DNA from: Paenibacillus peoriae KCTC 3763
GTDB lineage: Bacteria > Bacillota > Bacilli > Paenibacillales > Paenibacillaceae
Length of the DNA: 64,000 bases
Assembly (NCBI RefSeq): GCF_000236805.1
Contig: NZ_AGFX01000012.1
Coordinates: 186,001-250,000 of the forward strand
Direction: 5' to 3'
The position numbers and the translations under genes are program-made. Shown here piece after piece: positions 1 to 8,711 of the stretch (the first letter of the stretch is position 1; each line of letters starts with the position of its first letter). The notes beneath the pieces were generated by a model. That model had not been told where the DNA came from, made no database searches, and saw nothing but the letters and a program-made list of their open reading frames with translations.

Positions 1-967
1 ACGACACCGGCAAACGAAAGTGGTGGGTTCCCCCGCGAATAATGGCGTAATGCTGATCATGATTGGTTTTGAGATCGATCACTTCTGCGGCATAATACCC
101 GCAGTGCGCTACGATGTAGCGCCCGGATTCAAAAATCAGCTGGATGCCGGGAATTCGGTAGTCCTCCCACACTTGCCGCAATTCCTCCATAAAATCATTC
201 CATTCGAACCTGCGCTCCAGATCGGTATACGAAATGCCGAAGCCGCCGCCTGCATTCAGATAGCGGATGGATAGCTCATGCTCCTGAATCCAGGTCTGCA
301 CGCATTGCAAATACGTAGCTACCATACGGGCGTGCAGCCGGGCATCCAGATTATTGGAGAGGGAATGCATATGAAAACCCTCCAGCTGCACAAACGGCAG
401 GCTTTGAACAAGTCGGATTGCTTCCGGCACTTGAATTTCGTCTATACCAAATTGAGTAGGCCGACCAGACATCGTGATGCTCGCCTCTGGCAAAGCACGT
501 CGCAAATTAACACGCAGCAAAATAGATACGTGCTGCTGTCTGCGTTCTGCAATCCAGCCGATACGCTGCAACTCGTGCAAGCTTTCGGCATGAATCAGCA
601 GCACATTCCGCTCTAGCGCTTCCTCGATTTCAGCGTCCTTTTTCCCCGGACCACCAAATATAATCGGTACGTCGGCTGATACTTCACGGATCGTGCGAAT
701 TTCTCCAATCGATGCCGCTTCAAAGCCCTTCACAATGGGAAGCAGGCTGGCGATCAATTGAGGATCGGGATTGGCTTTGACCGCGTAAAATAAACTGCAA
801 TCATCAGGCAAGCTGCTCACACAACGTTGTGCCCGTTCCCTCAGTGCGTCCAGGTCATAGATATAGGCGCATACGGGTTGCTGCTCTCGTTCCCACTTTT
901 GCTGAATAAGCTTTTCCACATACGAAACGACCTGCCCTCCAGACCATGCTGTAACAAGCTGACTCAT
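1..967 (-). CDS. SbnH/LysA-like PLP decarboxylase (3' end outside window)
   Basis: Fold-type III PLP decarboxylase of the diaminopimelate/ornithine decarboxylase family. 322 codons are visible; the C-terminus lies beyond the left edge. Seen: the PLP-lysine motif FYAVKAN with Lys64, the phosphate-binding GGGFG loop, and an ESGRYIV segment matching the family's E-x-GR motif. The ATG at 967 follows AAGGAGG at good spacing. It starts 24 bp after the SbnG-like gene and is the last visible gene of the siderophore operon. In staphyloferrin B synthesis SbnH, of the same family, decarboxylates citryl-diaminopropionate. By analogy this enzyme probably decarboxylates a citryl-diaminobutyrate intermediate or a free diamino acid. 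True lysA or an amino acid racemase-like role is less likely in this context. Confidence 0.82.
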   Translation of the reverse strand, partial: MSQLVTAWSGGQVVSYVEKLIQQKWEREQQPVCAYIYDLDALRERAQRCVSSLPDDCSLFYAVKANPDPQLIASLLPIVKGFEAASIGEIRTIREVSADVPIIFGGPGKKDAEIEEALERNVLLIHAESLHELQRIGWIAERRQQHVSILLRVNLRRALPEASITMSGRPTQFGIDEIQVPEAIRLVQSLPFVQLEGFHMHSLSNNLDARLHARMVATYLQCVQTWIQEHELSIRYLNAGGGFGISYTDLERRFEWNDFMEELRQVWEDYRIPGIQLIFESGRYIVAHCGYYAAEVIDLKTNHDQHYAIIRGGTHHFRLPVS

Positions 968-991
968 GTTCATCCTCCTTTATGTTGAGAA

Positions 992-1753
992 CTAGTATAG
1001 GTCAGACCTTCTTGCTTGCAAGGCGCGAAAAGCAATTCCCCGCTCATCACCCAGCACGAAGGCATGAACCCCTTGTTCTATCCATGCACCGTATTCCCCA
1101 GCCTTTCGTGGAATGGCACAGTACGGAACCTTCGCTTCCCGCGAAGCTTCAAAGACCCGCTGTAGACCCTCCCGCACAATCGCCGCATCGGTCTGCCATG
1201 GCACACCGTATGATTGCGATAAATCTGCGGCTCCTTCCAGCACCATGCCAAGGCCTGGTACGGATAAAATATCTGTAATACGCTCCACGCCCAGTTCGCT
1301 CTCAATCATCGGCACCAGCATGATCTGATCATTGGCCTGCTTCATGTAGTCCACCAAATTTCCTTTGCCAAATGCGGCAGGCCTGCCACTGTTCAGGCTT
1401 CGCTTGCCCTCCGGGCTATATTTTGCAGCCTGCACCAGTTCCTCCATCTGCTCCCTGCTCTCCACATGCGGAACGACGATCCCCTGTGCTCCGCTGTCCA
1501 GCACCCGTAATATGACCTTCGCATCGACCTCGGGTACACGCACCAGAGGCGTGATTTGTGCGGCTTCCGCAGCACGGATCATATGCTCTACAGTCTCGGG
1601 ATTGATCATGACATGCTCCATATCAATGATGACAAAGTCATATCCGGCATGTCCGATCATTTCGACTGTAAGCGCCGCCGGGATGGAGGCAATCAGGCCG
1701 AATACCTCTTGCCCTTTGCGTAGCTTCTCCTGAAACCGATTGATCGTTAGCAT
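992..1753 (-). CDS. SbnG-like siderophore citrate synthase (HpcH/HpaI aldolase family)
   Basis: 253 residues, the usual length of HpcH/HpaI class II aldolases. Seen: IDMEH near residue 44, a TPLVRVP motif with Arg72, Glu151 in PMIESE, and Asp177 in EGAADLS. As I recall, these three positions coincide with the catalytic arginine and metal ligands of staphylococcal SbnG, which condenses oxaloacetate with acetyl-CoA to citrate independently of the TCA cycle. The ATG at 1753 overlaps the stop of the upstream IucA/IucC gene by 7 bp, so translation is probably coupled. Inference: it supplies citrate for the siderophore when the TCA cycle is limited by iron. A catabolic aldolase is the alternative, but the operon argues against it. 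Confidence 0.8.
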   Translation of the reverse strand: MLTINRFQEKLRKGQEVFGLIASIPAALTVEMIGHAGYDFVIIDMEHVMINPETVEHMIRAAEAAQITPLVRVPEVDAKVILRVLDSGAQGIVVPHVESREQMEELVQAAKYSPEGKRSLNSGRPAAFGKGNLVDYMKQANDQIMLVPMIESELGVERITDILSVPGLGMVLEGAADLSQSYGVPWQTDAAIVREGLQRVFEASREAKVPYCAIPRKAGEYGAWIEQGVHAFVLGDERGIAFRALQARRSDLY

Positions 1754-3663
1754 ATGGACTCCCGGTGTGCATACAACGGATTGATCCCTGGCTTGAAGTG
1801 AAGATCCTCATCCCCGAGCAAACGTCTTTTCATCAATTCTTCAATCTGTACGGTCGGGGCAAACAAGTCAAACAGACGGAACCGTTCCTCATGCTGAGGA
1901 TGCTGGCGCTGATAATTATGAATAACCTGCGCAGACATCTGCCAAAATCGCTGCTCGTCCAGTTGATAATGCTCGGCAAGGAACATCGCCAACTCGGCGG
2001 CTGCAATAAAGAAAAAAGCGTCGTAAGTAAAGTCGCGCACATCCTCCGGATTACTCGTTTTAATAAACGAATTGCGGTTAATGCGGGCATGACTTGGCGG
2101 CTCAGGATGAAGATCGGGACATTGATCCGGCTCCGTCAGATGGTTCACGGAAAACCGGACGCCATCATGAAAATCTTTAAGTGCCACCCGCGTCGGCTGT
2201 CCATTACGGTGAAGCAAAATTATATTCTGACCGTGAGATTCCATACCAATCCCATGCGCATACAGCATATGAATAAGCGGCGATATGGTCGCCTCCAGCA
2301 CCCGGCGGGTCCAATCCTCTACCCCGAATTGCTGTATCCATGGATCAATGAGCGGAACCCCGTTCTTTTGCACATAACATAATCCGTTAAAAGGGATCGC
2401 GTCCTCATCCGGCTGCAAATAGCCGTGAATGCTTTCCCGCCACACCGTGCCCAGCGAGCCGTACGTTTTTGCCTGACGGTATTCGGGCAACTGCTCGTAG
2501 TCAAATGTGATACCCAAAACCTCACGCAAAACAAAAAATCCCTGTTGAGCGGCATATTCATCGTGCTCCAGCAGCCTGTGCAGCCAGTCCGTGATAAGCG
2601 CCCCGTTCAGCACGGTATGTCCAGCCATGATCCGGCTGGTCGAGGTGTTCGTAATACTAAGCGACAGCTTCACATAAGCGCGCTCCGGTGTCGTTCGGTT
2701 GGACAATGTGCGGATCGACTGCTGCGCCTGATATACATCGCTTGCTTCACCGAGCCATATGATCTGCTGATCCGCCAGCTCTTGATGGAACCGGGGCAAA
2801 ATGACCTGTTGCCACTGCCACGGATGTACAGGCATGAGCCGATAAGCCTCTGGTTGCTGACCGTAGCTGGTCAACAAGGCTTGGAAGCGTGCAAACTCGC
2901 CTTCTCCCAGCTCCTGGCGAATAAATGCTTCATCATCAATCGCCTGCGATTGTCCCGCCAGACTGTGGCTTTTGGCAATGGCTAGCCACAGTGGACGGAT
3001 CAGCTGCTTGAACTCCGGACCATACAGCTCATTATCTGTCAGCGTGAATCCAATTCTGGATTTATAGCATGGATGATACGGATGGCCGTCTCCCAAATTG
3101 CCTTCCAGCTCATCATATCGACGCTGATCATCTGCGAGAGATGGCGCTGTCAAATAACTTTGCGCCTGTACATCCTTGAGCAAAGTTTGCTCCAGCTCTT
3201 CTATAAAGCGTTGAAGTCGCTCTCCCTGCTGTGCAGCGCTGAGGACTTCGTTCGCAAATTCAGCCAGCGTGGCCGTCGTTTCACCTTCGTCCGTCCCCAA
3301 CCGTATGACCGGAACACGAGCCAGCTGAATGCGCCCAAAGCTGTGCATTCGTTTTCCGGCAGCGCGGTATTGAACGGGCTGCCCTGTAGTGTCCTTGCCG
3401 TATAATATATAATGCTGGCAGCCATCTTCCACAGCATCGCCGCAAGTGTCATAAGGCAAAATTTCTTCATATAACAATGCCTGAATCAGTTGTCGGATGA
3501 TGCGTTGCTCCACCTGTGTAAAGGTATCTGAGCGAAGCGCTTGAATAAAGCGCTGAGTGGTCGAAGCGGTGCCAGAGGATGTTGCAGAAAGATTGCTTGT
3601 GGACAAGTTTTCTGAATTGTTAGTTCCAGAATTGTTAGTTCCGGGAATGTTCGTTATCGTCAT
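1747..3663 (-). CDS. NIS siderophore synthetase, IucA/IucC family (638 aa)
   Basis: NRPS-independent siderophore synthetase. These enzymes adenylate a carboxylate, usually citrate, and couple it to an amine or alcohol. Seen: the conserved HPxHPxxK-type region written here as GDGHPYHPCYKSRIGF, the MPVHPWQWQQ motif, AGHTVLNGALITDW, and GIGMESHGQNIILL followed by KDFHDG near the C-terminus, all hallmarks of the IucA/IucC plus FhuF-like fold. The first 30 or so residues are rich in Asn, Ser and Thr and look disordered. ATGA overlap with the upstream synthetase at 3660 implies coupling. Which of the two citrate carboxylates it uses cannot be told from sequence alone. Confidence 0.92.
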   Translation of the reverse strand: MTITNIPGTNNSGTNNSENLSTSNLSATSSGTASTTQRFIQALRSDTFTQVEQRIIRQLIQALLYEEILPYDTCGDAVEDGCQHYILYGKDTTGQPVQYRAAGKRMHSFGRIQLARVPVIRLGTDEGETTATLAEFANEVLSAAQQGERLQRFIEELEQTLLKDVQAQSYLTAPSLADDQRRYDELEGNLGDGHPYHPCYKSRIGFTLTDNELYGPEFKQLIRPLWLAIAKSHSLAGQSQAIDDEAFIRQELGEGEFARFQALLTSYGQQPEAYRLMPVHPWQWQQVILPRFHQELADQQIIWLGEASDVYQAQQSIRTLSNRTTPERAYVKLSLSITNTSTSRIMAGHTVLNGALITDWLHRLLEHDEYAAQQGFFVLREVLGITFDYEQLPEYRQAKTYGSLGTVWRESIHGYLQPDEDAIPFNGLCYVQKNGVPLIDPWIQQFGVEDWTRRVLEATISPLIHMLYAHGIGMESHGQNIILLHRNGQPTRVALKDFHDGVRFSVNHLTEPDQCPDLHPEPPSHARINRNSFIKTSNPEDVRDFTYDAFFFIAAAELAMFLAEHYQLDEQRFWQMSAQVIHNYQRQHPQHEERFRLFDLFAPTVQIEELMKRRLLGDEDLHFKPGINPLYAHRESIC

Positions 3664-5627
3664 GAAGTCACCTCACGAATCTGAATTGGATTAGGAATCG
3701 GGATAAACGAAGGTGTATCCCCTCTGGATTGAAAGCAGCTTATAAAATTGGCTTTGGCGGGCAGTGCAGGATTAGTCAATAAATCCTGGATATAGGCGGC
3801 TAGACGTACACGAGCGTCTGAATCTTGCTTCGAGTCTGTTTCCCGCTCCTGCTGTACTTGCACTTCATCCCGTGCTTCTAGTTGTTCCTGTAATTGCTCC
3901 AACACCTTGCGGACCACTCCCCAATACTCCTGCTCACTATGCTGTTGATGAACCGCAAGAGCATGAATCAAAGCACCCAAGTGATTCACAAAAAAATAAT
4001 AGCGGGTACGCAGCCACGGCTCTTCTGCACCATATAAGACAGGACTATCCTCAGAGATCAGTGAACCGACCCACCCGGCTTCCTCGGCCTGTTCACGCAC
4101 AATACTCACACCCTCCAAATCACGTACATAGTAGCATTCCGGCCATCCGTCCTGAAGGGACAGAAGCGAATTTTGCACATGGGCTTCGAAGGCGATCCCT
4201 TTCACCGCAAGCAAACGCAGCATGGGGACCATGGATATGTGGAGATACCGTTCCAGCCAAGCTGACAGGTTCGGCTGCTCTCCAGCGTTACTCGAAGAAT
4301 GGTCCCGAATCACTCCAATCAGCCGTGGTTCCTGTTCGCCCGGCAGCGGCTCCAGCAAGGAAGCCATGACATAGGTTGATTCAGCGTTCAAGTCCATCGG
4401 ACGGTAGAGAACTGTAAACTGGTCCGACAGCTGCCCCAACTCGTGAACCGCTGCTGCTCCTTCTTCTAGCGCCACTGGACCAGACTCCTGTCCGGCATCA
4501 TATTTTGCATCCGAACTTCCCGCCCATTCTGTCTCGTTATTCGGCTTGAAGCATACACGGCTATAGCCCGTTTCTGTCAGCACCTTGAAGGCTTCGGATT
4601 GGATATGGGATGACCATTCGGCTGAAAGATCATGGATGACCTTCGCAGCATCCAAGGTACGCCGAGCCTGTTCCTGCGTATTATCGCGCACCAGATTCGT
4701 AATTCGGACATGCAACGGCAGCTTGTAGCCATTTCCGGTTTCTACATTCCATACTGTTCGTATTGAAGAAGTCGGATAAAAAGCAGGACCCAGCGCTCCC
4801 ATAGGAATCAGCTGCCGCTGTCGTATCAGGCTTTGAATATACGGTTGCCGCAACACATGCTTGGCCTGCCAAGGATGCATTGGCAACATACAATAGTGTT
4901 TCAGTTCCTCTCCCCATTGGTGCTGAGCATGGAGCCGCACAGACGGGTCGATGGCGTCCCTGCGATACTCTTCACCAATCCATTCCTCCTGTACGTTATC
5001 CTTATGAACCGCAAAATAATACAACTGAAACACCGCGCTCATCTCGGGACTGTATAATGGAAGCTCATCATCGGCAAAACCCTCCGTGCTTTTCGGAAAA
5101 GGATGAAAGGGATGCCCGATCAGCAAAGACTGTTCCGAGCGTACATACGTCAGACGAGCTTCTTTACTTGAGGATTCGGTTCTGCTCTCGCTTGCAAGCT
5201 TCAGATGCTTGCCTATAAAAAGCGTCATTTTGTGCAAACTGTTGCGAATACGCTGCTTCATCTTTTGCTGCTCTGCTTCCCGCTGCTCGGGATTGGCGTG
5301 GTAGCCCAGCTCGTCCAGCAGCCATTGTATGATCTCATCCATCTCAAGCAGTCTGCCGGCTCCTTCTTCCTCCGCCTCGTACCATTCTCTCCCATACACA
5401 TGTTGTCCGGTCGCAGAAAAATGAAGCAGCGTACCTCTGACCTGTCGCCCGGTCCGTGGCAGAATCACCCTCATATCCTGTGTCACCGCATCCGCTCTCG
5501 GGTCAAATTGCTGCGTTTCCCGCAGATAGCTGTTAACCAAGGCTCGCAGTGTCGCTTGTTCCGCCCATATTCTGCTCTTGGATCGTTCTTCAGCGGCAGC
5601 GGAAGCCTCCTTTGATTGTGTCAGCAT
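3660..5627 (-). CDS. NIS siderophore synthetase, IucA/IucC family (655 aa)
   Basis: Second IucA/IucC-type synthetase. Seen: GHPFHPFPKSTEGF, the MLPMHPWQAKHV motif, TSSIRTVW, and GIAFEAHVQNSLLSL followed by VRDLEGV, where the other synthetase has KDFHDG. The difference suggests another subtype and therefore another substrate. ATG 5627 has GGAAGGGAGAG about 10 bases upstream. An in-frame TTG at 5654 would overlap the exporter's stop and add nine residues, so I prefer the ATG. It is translationally coupled to the next synthetase. Two synthetases fit stepwise amidation of the two outer carboxylates of citrate. A third, as in the sbn cluster, could lie beyond the left edge. Confidence 0.9.
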   Translation of the reverse strand: MLTQSKEASAAAEERSKSRIWAEQATLRALVNSYLRETQQFDPRADAVTQDMRVILPRTGRQVRGTLLHFSATGQHVYGREWYEAEEEGAGRLLEMDEIIQWLLDELGYHANPEQREAEQQKMKQRIRNSLHKMTLFIGKHLKLASESRTESSSKEARLTYVRSEQSLLIGHPFHPFPKSTEGFADDELPLYSPEMSAVFQLYYFAVHKDNVQEEWIGEEYRRDAIDPSVRLHAQHQWGEELKHYCMLPMHPWQAKHVLRQPYIQSLIRQRQLIPMGALGPAFYPTSSIRTVWNVETGNGYKLPLHVRITNLVRDNTQEQARRTLDAAKVIHDLSAEWSSHIQSEAFKVLTETGYSRVCFKPNNETEWAGSSDAKYDAGQESGPVALEEGAAAVHELGQLSDQFTVLYRPMDLNAESTYVMASLLEPLPGEQEPRLIGVIRDHSSSNAGEQPNLSAWLERYLHISMVPMLRLLAVKGIAFEAHVQNSLLSLQDGWPECYYVRDLEGVSIVREQAEEAGWVGSLISEDSPVLYGAEEPWLRTRYYFFVNHLGALIHALAVHQQHSEQEYWGVVRKVLEQLQEQLEARDEVQVQQERETDSKQDSDARVRLAAYIQDLLTNPALPAKANFISCFQSRGDTPSFIPIPNPIQIREVTS

Positions 5628-5650
5628 GTATTTATTCTCTCCCTTCCTGT

Positions 5651-7120
5651 TCAAGCTTTAGGTGCAGACGCAGGTGCTTTCACTTCCGAGGTATCACGGG
5701 ATGTACGACGCGCTTCTTTTTCAGGAAGGAATGCGGGTGGCTTGAGGAAAAAAGCGGCGGGAATCGTGAGTAAAATGAGTATGCTCATTCCAATAAAGCC
5801 TTCCCGGATCGCTTGCAGCGTCCCCGTTTCCACCGAATAGCCCGCTACCATCAGTTGAGCCTTGCGAACCTCAAAATAAATCGAAATGACAACCATTCCA
5901 AGCGAGGAGGTCAGTCTGCGCATTACATTATTCATCGCCGAGCCTTGAGCTACAAGCTTATCGGGAATCGCATTCAATCCGGCGGTGGTGGCAGGCATAT
6001 TGGACAAGCCCAATCCAGCTCCCCGCAGTATCATAAGGACAAAAATAACCCAGAGCGGTGAATGGAGCTGGAGCATACCGAGCATCGCCGTAGCCGCACA
6101 CGTAAGGATAAGCCCAGTGCTGATAATCCCTTTAGGCCCCTTGCGATCCAGTTGCTTGCCTGCAAGGGTGACGAACCAGCCTGTGCATATAGCAGAAGGC
6201 AAAAACACAAGGCCTGTCATCATAGCGTCACAGCCATATACTTGTTGAACCAGCATCGGAACCAGAAAAATGCTGCCAAACATCGCAATCGCCTGTACAC
6301 TCGCCACAATCACGCTGAGGCTGTAGGTAGGTATTTTAAAAATGTGTACATTCAGCAAGGGCTGTTCCTTGATCAGCTCCATTCGTACAAACACCACCAG
6401 CAAAATCGCTCCAGCAAGGAACAGCAGCATATGCAGCGGGTCAACTATATCTGCCGCCGTCGTTGTCCTGCCCAGCGCAAACAGAATGAATCCCACCCCT
6501 AAGGTGATCGTTATAAATCCGCTGCGATCAAAGGTGCGAGACAGATTGCCACGCGTGGCGGTCAAGTAGCGTATTCCCAGCAGCAATCCCAGCAACCCGG
6601 TTGGCACATTCATAAGGAAAAGTACCTGCCAGCTGCTGAGCGACAGAATGACTCCTCCAACTGTAGGCCCGAGCATCGGGGCGGCCATAATTGCAATTCC
6701 CCATATTCCCGTAACCCTGCCGCGTTCCTCCTTGGGAAAGGCTTCAAAAATCAGCGCCAGCGACAACGGAATCATCAGTCCGCCCGCTATCCCTTGCAGT
6801 CCACGACAAATGATTACAGCAGTAAGCCCCCTTGATATCGAACCGAGTAGGGAGCCTGTAACAAAAAGTGCAAGTCCACTCAGGTAAATTTTCTTTTTTC
6901 CAAAGCGATCCGCCAAATACCCGGTTAAAGGCATGGTCATCCCCATCGTGATTAGAAAAATGGTAATGAGCCAGCTCGCCGTAGCAGCGTTCGTATCGAA
7001 CACCTTAATAAAGGATGGAATCGCCGGATTCAGCGAACTGTTATTCAGCAAAACCGTAAAGGTGCCGAGCATCACCGTGATGACGACCTTCCATTGATTA
7101 GCAACAGCATGGTTTTTCAT
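5651..7120 (-). CDS. MFS exporter, DHA2 family; probable siderophore efflux
   Basis: 489-residue membrane protein with the 14-helix pattern of DHA2 drug:proton antiporters. Seen: motif A GYLADRFGKKK between helices 2 and 3, CRGLQGIAGG (motif B region), GIAIMAAPMLGPTVGG (motif C, typical of exporters), and a charged C-terminal tail. It starts 13 bp after the aminotransferase and its stop touches the next synthetase gene, so it is an integral member of the Fur-controlled operon. Known: NIS clusters commonly carry one such exporter (SbnD, SfaA). Inference: it secretes the apo-siderophore. A general multidrug role is possible, but the context favours siderophore export. Confidence 0.88.
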   Translation of the reverse strand: MKNHAVANQWKVVITVMLGTFTVLLNNSSLNPAIPSFIKVFDTNAATASWLITIFLITMGMTMPLTGYLADRFGKKKIYLSGLALFVTGSLLGSISRGLTAVIICRGLQGIAGGLMIPLSLALIFEAFPKEERGRVTGIWGIAIMAAPMLGPTVGGVILSLSSWQVLFLMNVPTGLLGLLLGIRYLTATRGNLSRTFDRSGFITITLGVGFILFALGRTTTAADIVDPLHMLLFLAGAILLVVFVRMELIKEQPLLNVHIFKIPTYSLSVIVASVQAIAMFGSIFLVPMLVQQVYGCDAMMTGLVFLPSAICTGWFVTLAGKQLDRKGPKGIISTGLILTCAATAMLGMLQLHSPLWVIFVLMILRGAGLGLSNMPATTAGLNAIPDKLVAQGSAMNNVMRRLTSSLGMVVISIYFEVRKAQLMVAGYSVETGTLQAIREGFIGMSILILLTIPAAFFLKPPAFLPEKEARRTSRDTSEVKAPASAPKA

Positions 7121-7132
7121 CCCGCAGCCTGC

Positions 7133-8506
7133 TTAGTCGTGTTCGTGCTGCAACCCGGCATAGGCTGTATGCACCGCTTCATTGAAAATAAGGAATATGT
7201 CGTCAATGTGGCGCTCGGTCACAATCAGCGGCGGTAAAAAGCGTATTACGGCAGAATGCCTTCCCCCGACCTCCAAAATGAGTCCACGTTTCAAGCATTC
7301 CTGTTGTATACGAGCAGCCAGCTTTTTGTGGGCCGGATGATGTCCCAAATGATCCACCGGTTGTCGGTCGTCTACAATCTCTACCCCGATCATAAGCCCC
7401 CGGCCGCGTACATCTCCGATGCAGCCTGTTTGCTGCTTCAAGATGTTCAGGCGGCCCATTAATTGTTCGCCTCTGGCTGCAGCATGGTCGGGTATATGGT
7501 GCTCCTTTATATATTTCAGCGTAGCCAGCCCGGCAGCCATGGCCATCTGATTGCCACGAAAAGTGCCAATATGCGCCCCTGGATTCCATACATCCAGTGC
7601 TTCGTTATAAATCACGACCGACAGCGGCAGACTGCCGCCAATCGCTTTGGACAAGATCAGCACATCGGGGATAATATCCGCATGCTCAAAAGCAAACAGC
7701 TTGCCTGTACGTCCAAGTCCGGTCTGGACTTCATCAATAATCAACGGGATATTCCGTTCCTTGGTAATGCGGCGAATTTCCCGAATCCACTCGACAGGCG
7801 CAGGAATGGAGCCGCCTTCCCCTTGAACTATCTCCAGAATAAAAGCACATGGCGTAACTATTCCGCTCTCGGGATCATCCAGCAGATTCTCAATATAACG
7901 ACTACTAAGCGCATGCGTCTGCTCTCCACCTACTCCAAATGGGCACCGATACGCATAGGGATAGGGCATAAAATGAACATCCGGTATTAAGCCCTGCACC
8001 CGCTCTTTTTGTCCCAAAGTCCCGCTGAGACTCATCGTTGCGTGGGTCGAACCATGATAACCGCCTTGAAAGGAAAAAATGCTTCGGCGCCCCGTAGCCG
8101 TTTTGACCAGCTTGATCGCGGCTTCCACCGCATCGCCTCCGGTTGGACCACAAAATTGGATTTTGGCTTGACGGGCAAATTCAGGAGGCAGACTGGCGAA
8201 TAGCTCTTCTACAAATTGCTCCTTCACTGGTGTGGTCAAATCCAGCGTATGCAGAGGTCGTTTTTGATCCAGCAGCTCTCTGATCGCTTCCAAGACCACG
8301 GGATGGTTATGACCGAGTGCCAAAGTTCCGGCCCCGGCCAGGCAGTCAATATAGTTTTTTCCATCCATGTCCTTGACATAGACGCCTTCTGCTTCGGCGA
8401 TGGCTATCGGAATACGCCGAGGGTAGGATCTGGCATTGGATTCCCGTGCAGCCTGGCTTTCCAGGTAACGGGTGTTTTGCGAGATAGCAGTTACAGCTTT
8501 TGACAA
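7133..8506 (-). CDS. dat: Diaminobutyrate-2-oxoglutarate aminotransferase
   Basis: Class III PLP aminotransferase (457 residues from the chosen start). It should make L-2,4-diaminobutyrate from aspartate semialdehyde and glutamate. Seen: GDAVEAAIKLVK, IIDEVQTGLGRTG with the PLP-binding Asp, and LILSKAIGG with the PLP lysine (about residue 287). I chose TTG 8506, preceded by AAAGGAGTG at 8 bases and giving a normal N-terminus. An open extension reaches GTG 8551, but it runs through the Fur box and begins about where transcription should start. As the first gene of the siderophore operon it defines the likely amine unit: diaminobutyrate, or 1,3-diaminopropane after decarboxylation. No hydroxylase or acetylase is seen. 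Confidence 0.88.
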   Translation of the reverse strand: MSKAVTAISQNTRYLESQAARESNARSYPRRIPIAIAEAEGVYVKDMDGKNYIDCLAGAGTLALGHNHPVVLEAIRELLDQKRPLHTLDLTTPVKEQFVEELFASLPPEFARQAKIQFCGPTGGDAVEAAIKLVKTATGRRSIFSFQGGYHGSTHATMSLSGTLGQKERVQGLIPDVHFMPYPYAYRCPFGVGGEQTHALSSRYIENLLDDPESGIVTPCAFILEIVQGEGGSIPAPVEWIREIRRITKERNIPLIIDEVQTGLGRTGKLFAFEHADIIPDVLILSKAIGGSLPLSVVIYNEALDVWNPGAHIGTFRGNQMAMAAGLATLKYIKEHHIPDHAAARGEQLMGRLNILKQQTGCIGDVRGRGLMIGVEIVDDRQPVDHLGHHPAHKKLAARIQQECLKRGLILEVGGRHSAVIRFLPPLIVTERHIDDIFLIFNEAVHTAYAGLQHEHD

Positions 8507-8521
8507 CTCGATCACTCCTTT

Positions 8522-8540
8522 GATATTGATAATCATTTTC
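8522..8540 (-). promoter_or_regulatory. Fur box of the siderophore operon
   Basis: On the + strand the 19 bases read GATATTGATAATCATTTTC, 17 of 19 identical to the consensus GATAATGATAATCATTATC. The two mismatches (positions 5 and 17) are both A to T. The site lies between a TATAAT (8558-8563) and the preferred TTG start, so bound Fur would block transcription directly. Confidence 0.88.
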
Positions 8541-8557
8541 AATAGATTCACCTCCTT

Positions 8558-8586
8558 ATTATATGGAATAAATATCCTGATTCCAT
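8558..8586 (-). promoter_or_regulatory. Probable promoter of the siderophore operon
   Basis: Minus-strand TATAAT at 8563-8558 with only a poor -35 match 17 bases upstream. The predicted transcription start, about 8551, puts the Fur box just downstream and gives a leader of about 45 nt before TTG 8506. Confidence 0.5.
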
Positions 8587-8711
8587 GGACATTTCAGACC
8601 GGAATTTGGACAAAAACTATTTTCAATTCCTAAAATAGAATAAAAAACCACAATAAAAATCGTCATTCCGACCATTTTCACCGTGGTTCTGTGGCTTTCC
8701 TTCCTGAAGAA

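Noticed and set aside
8507-8551. N-terminal extension of the diaminobutyrate aminotransferase to GTG 8551
   Set aside because: It runs through a 17/19 Fur box and begins at the predicted transcription start; TTG 8506 has its own ribosome site and gives the usual N-terminus.
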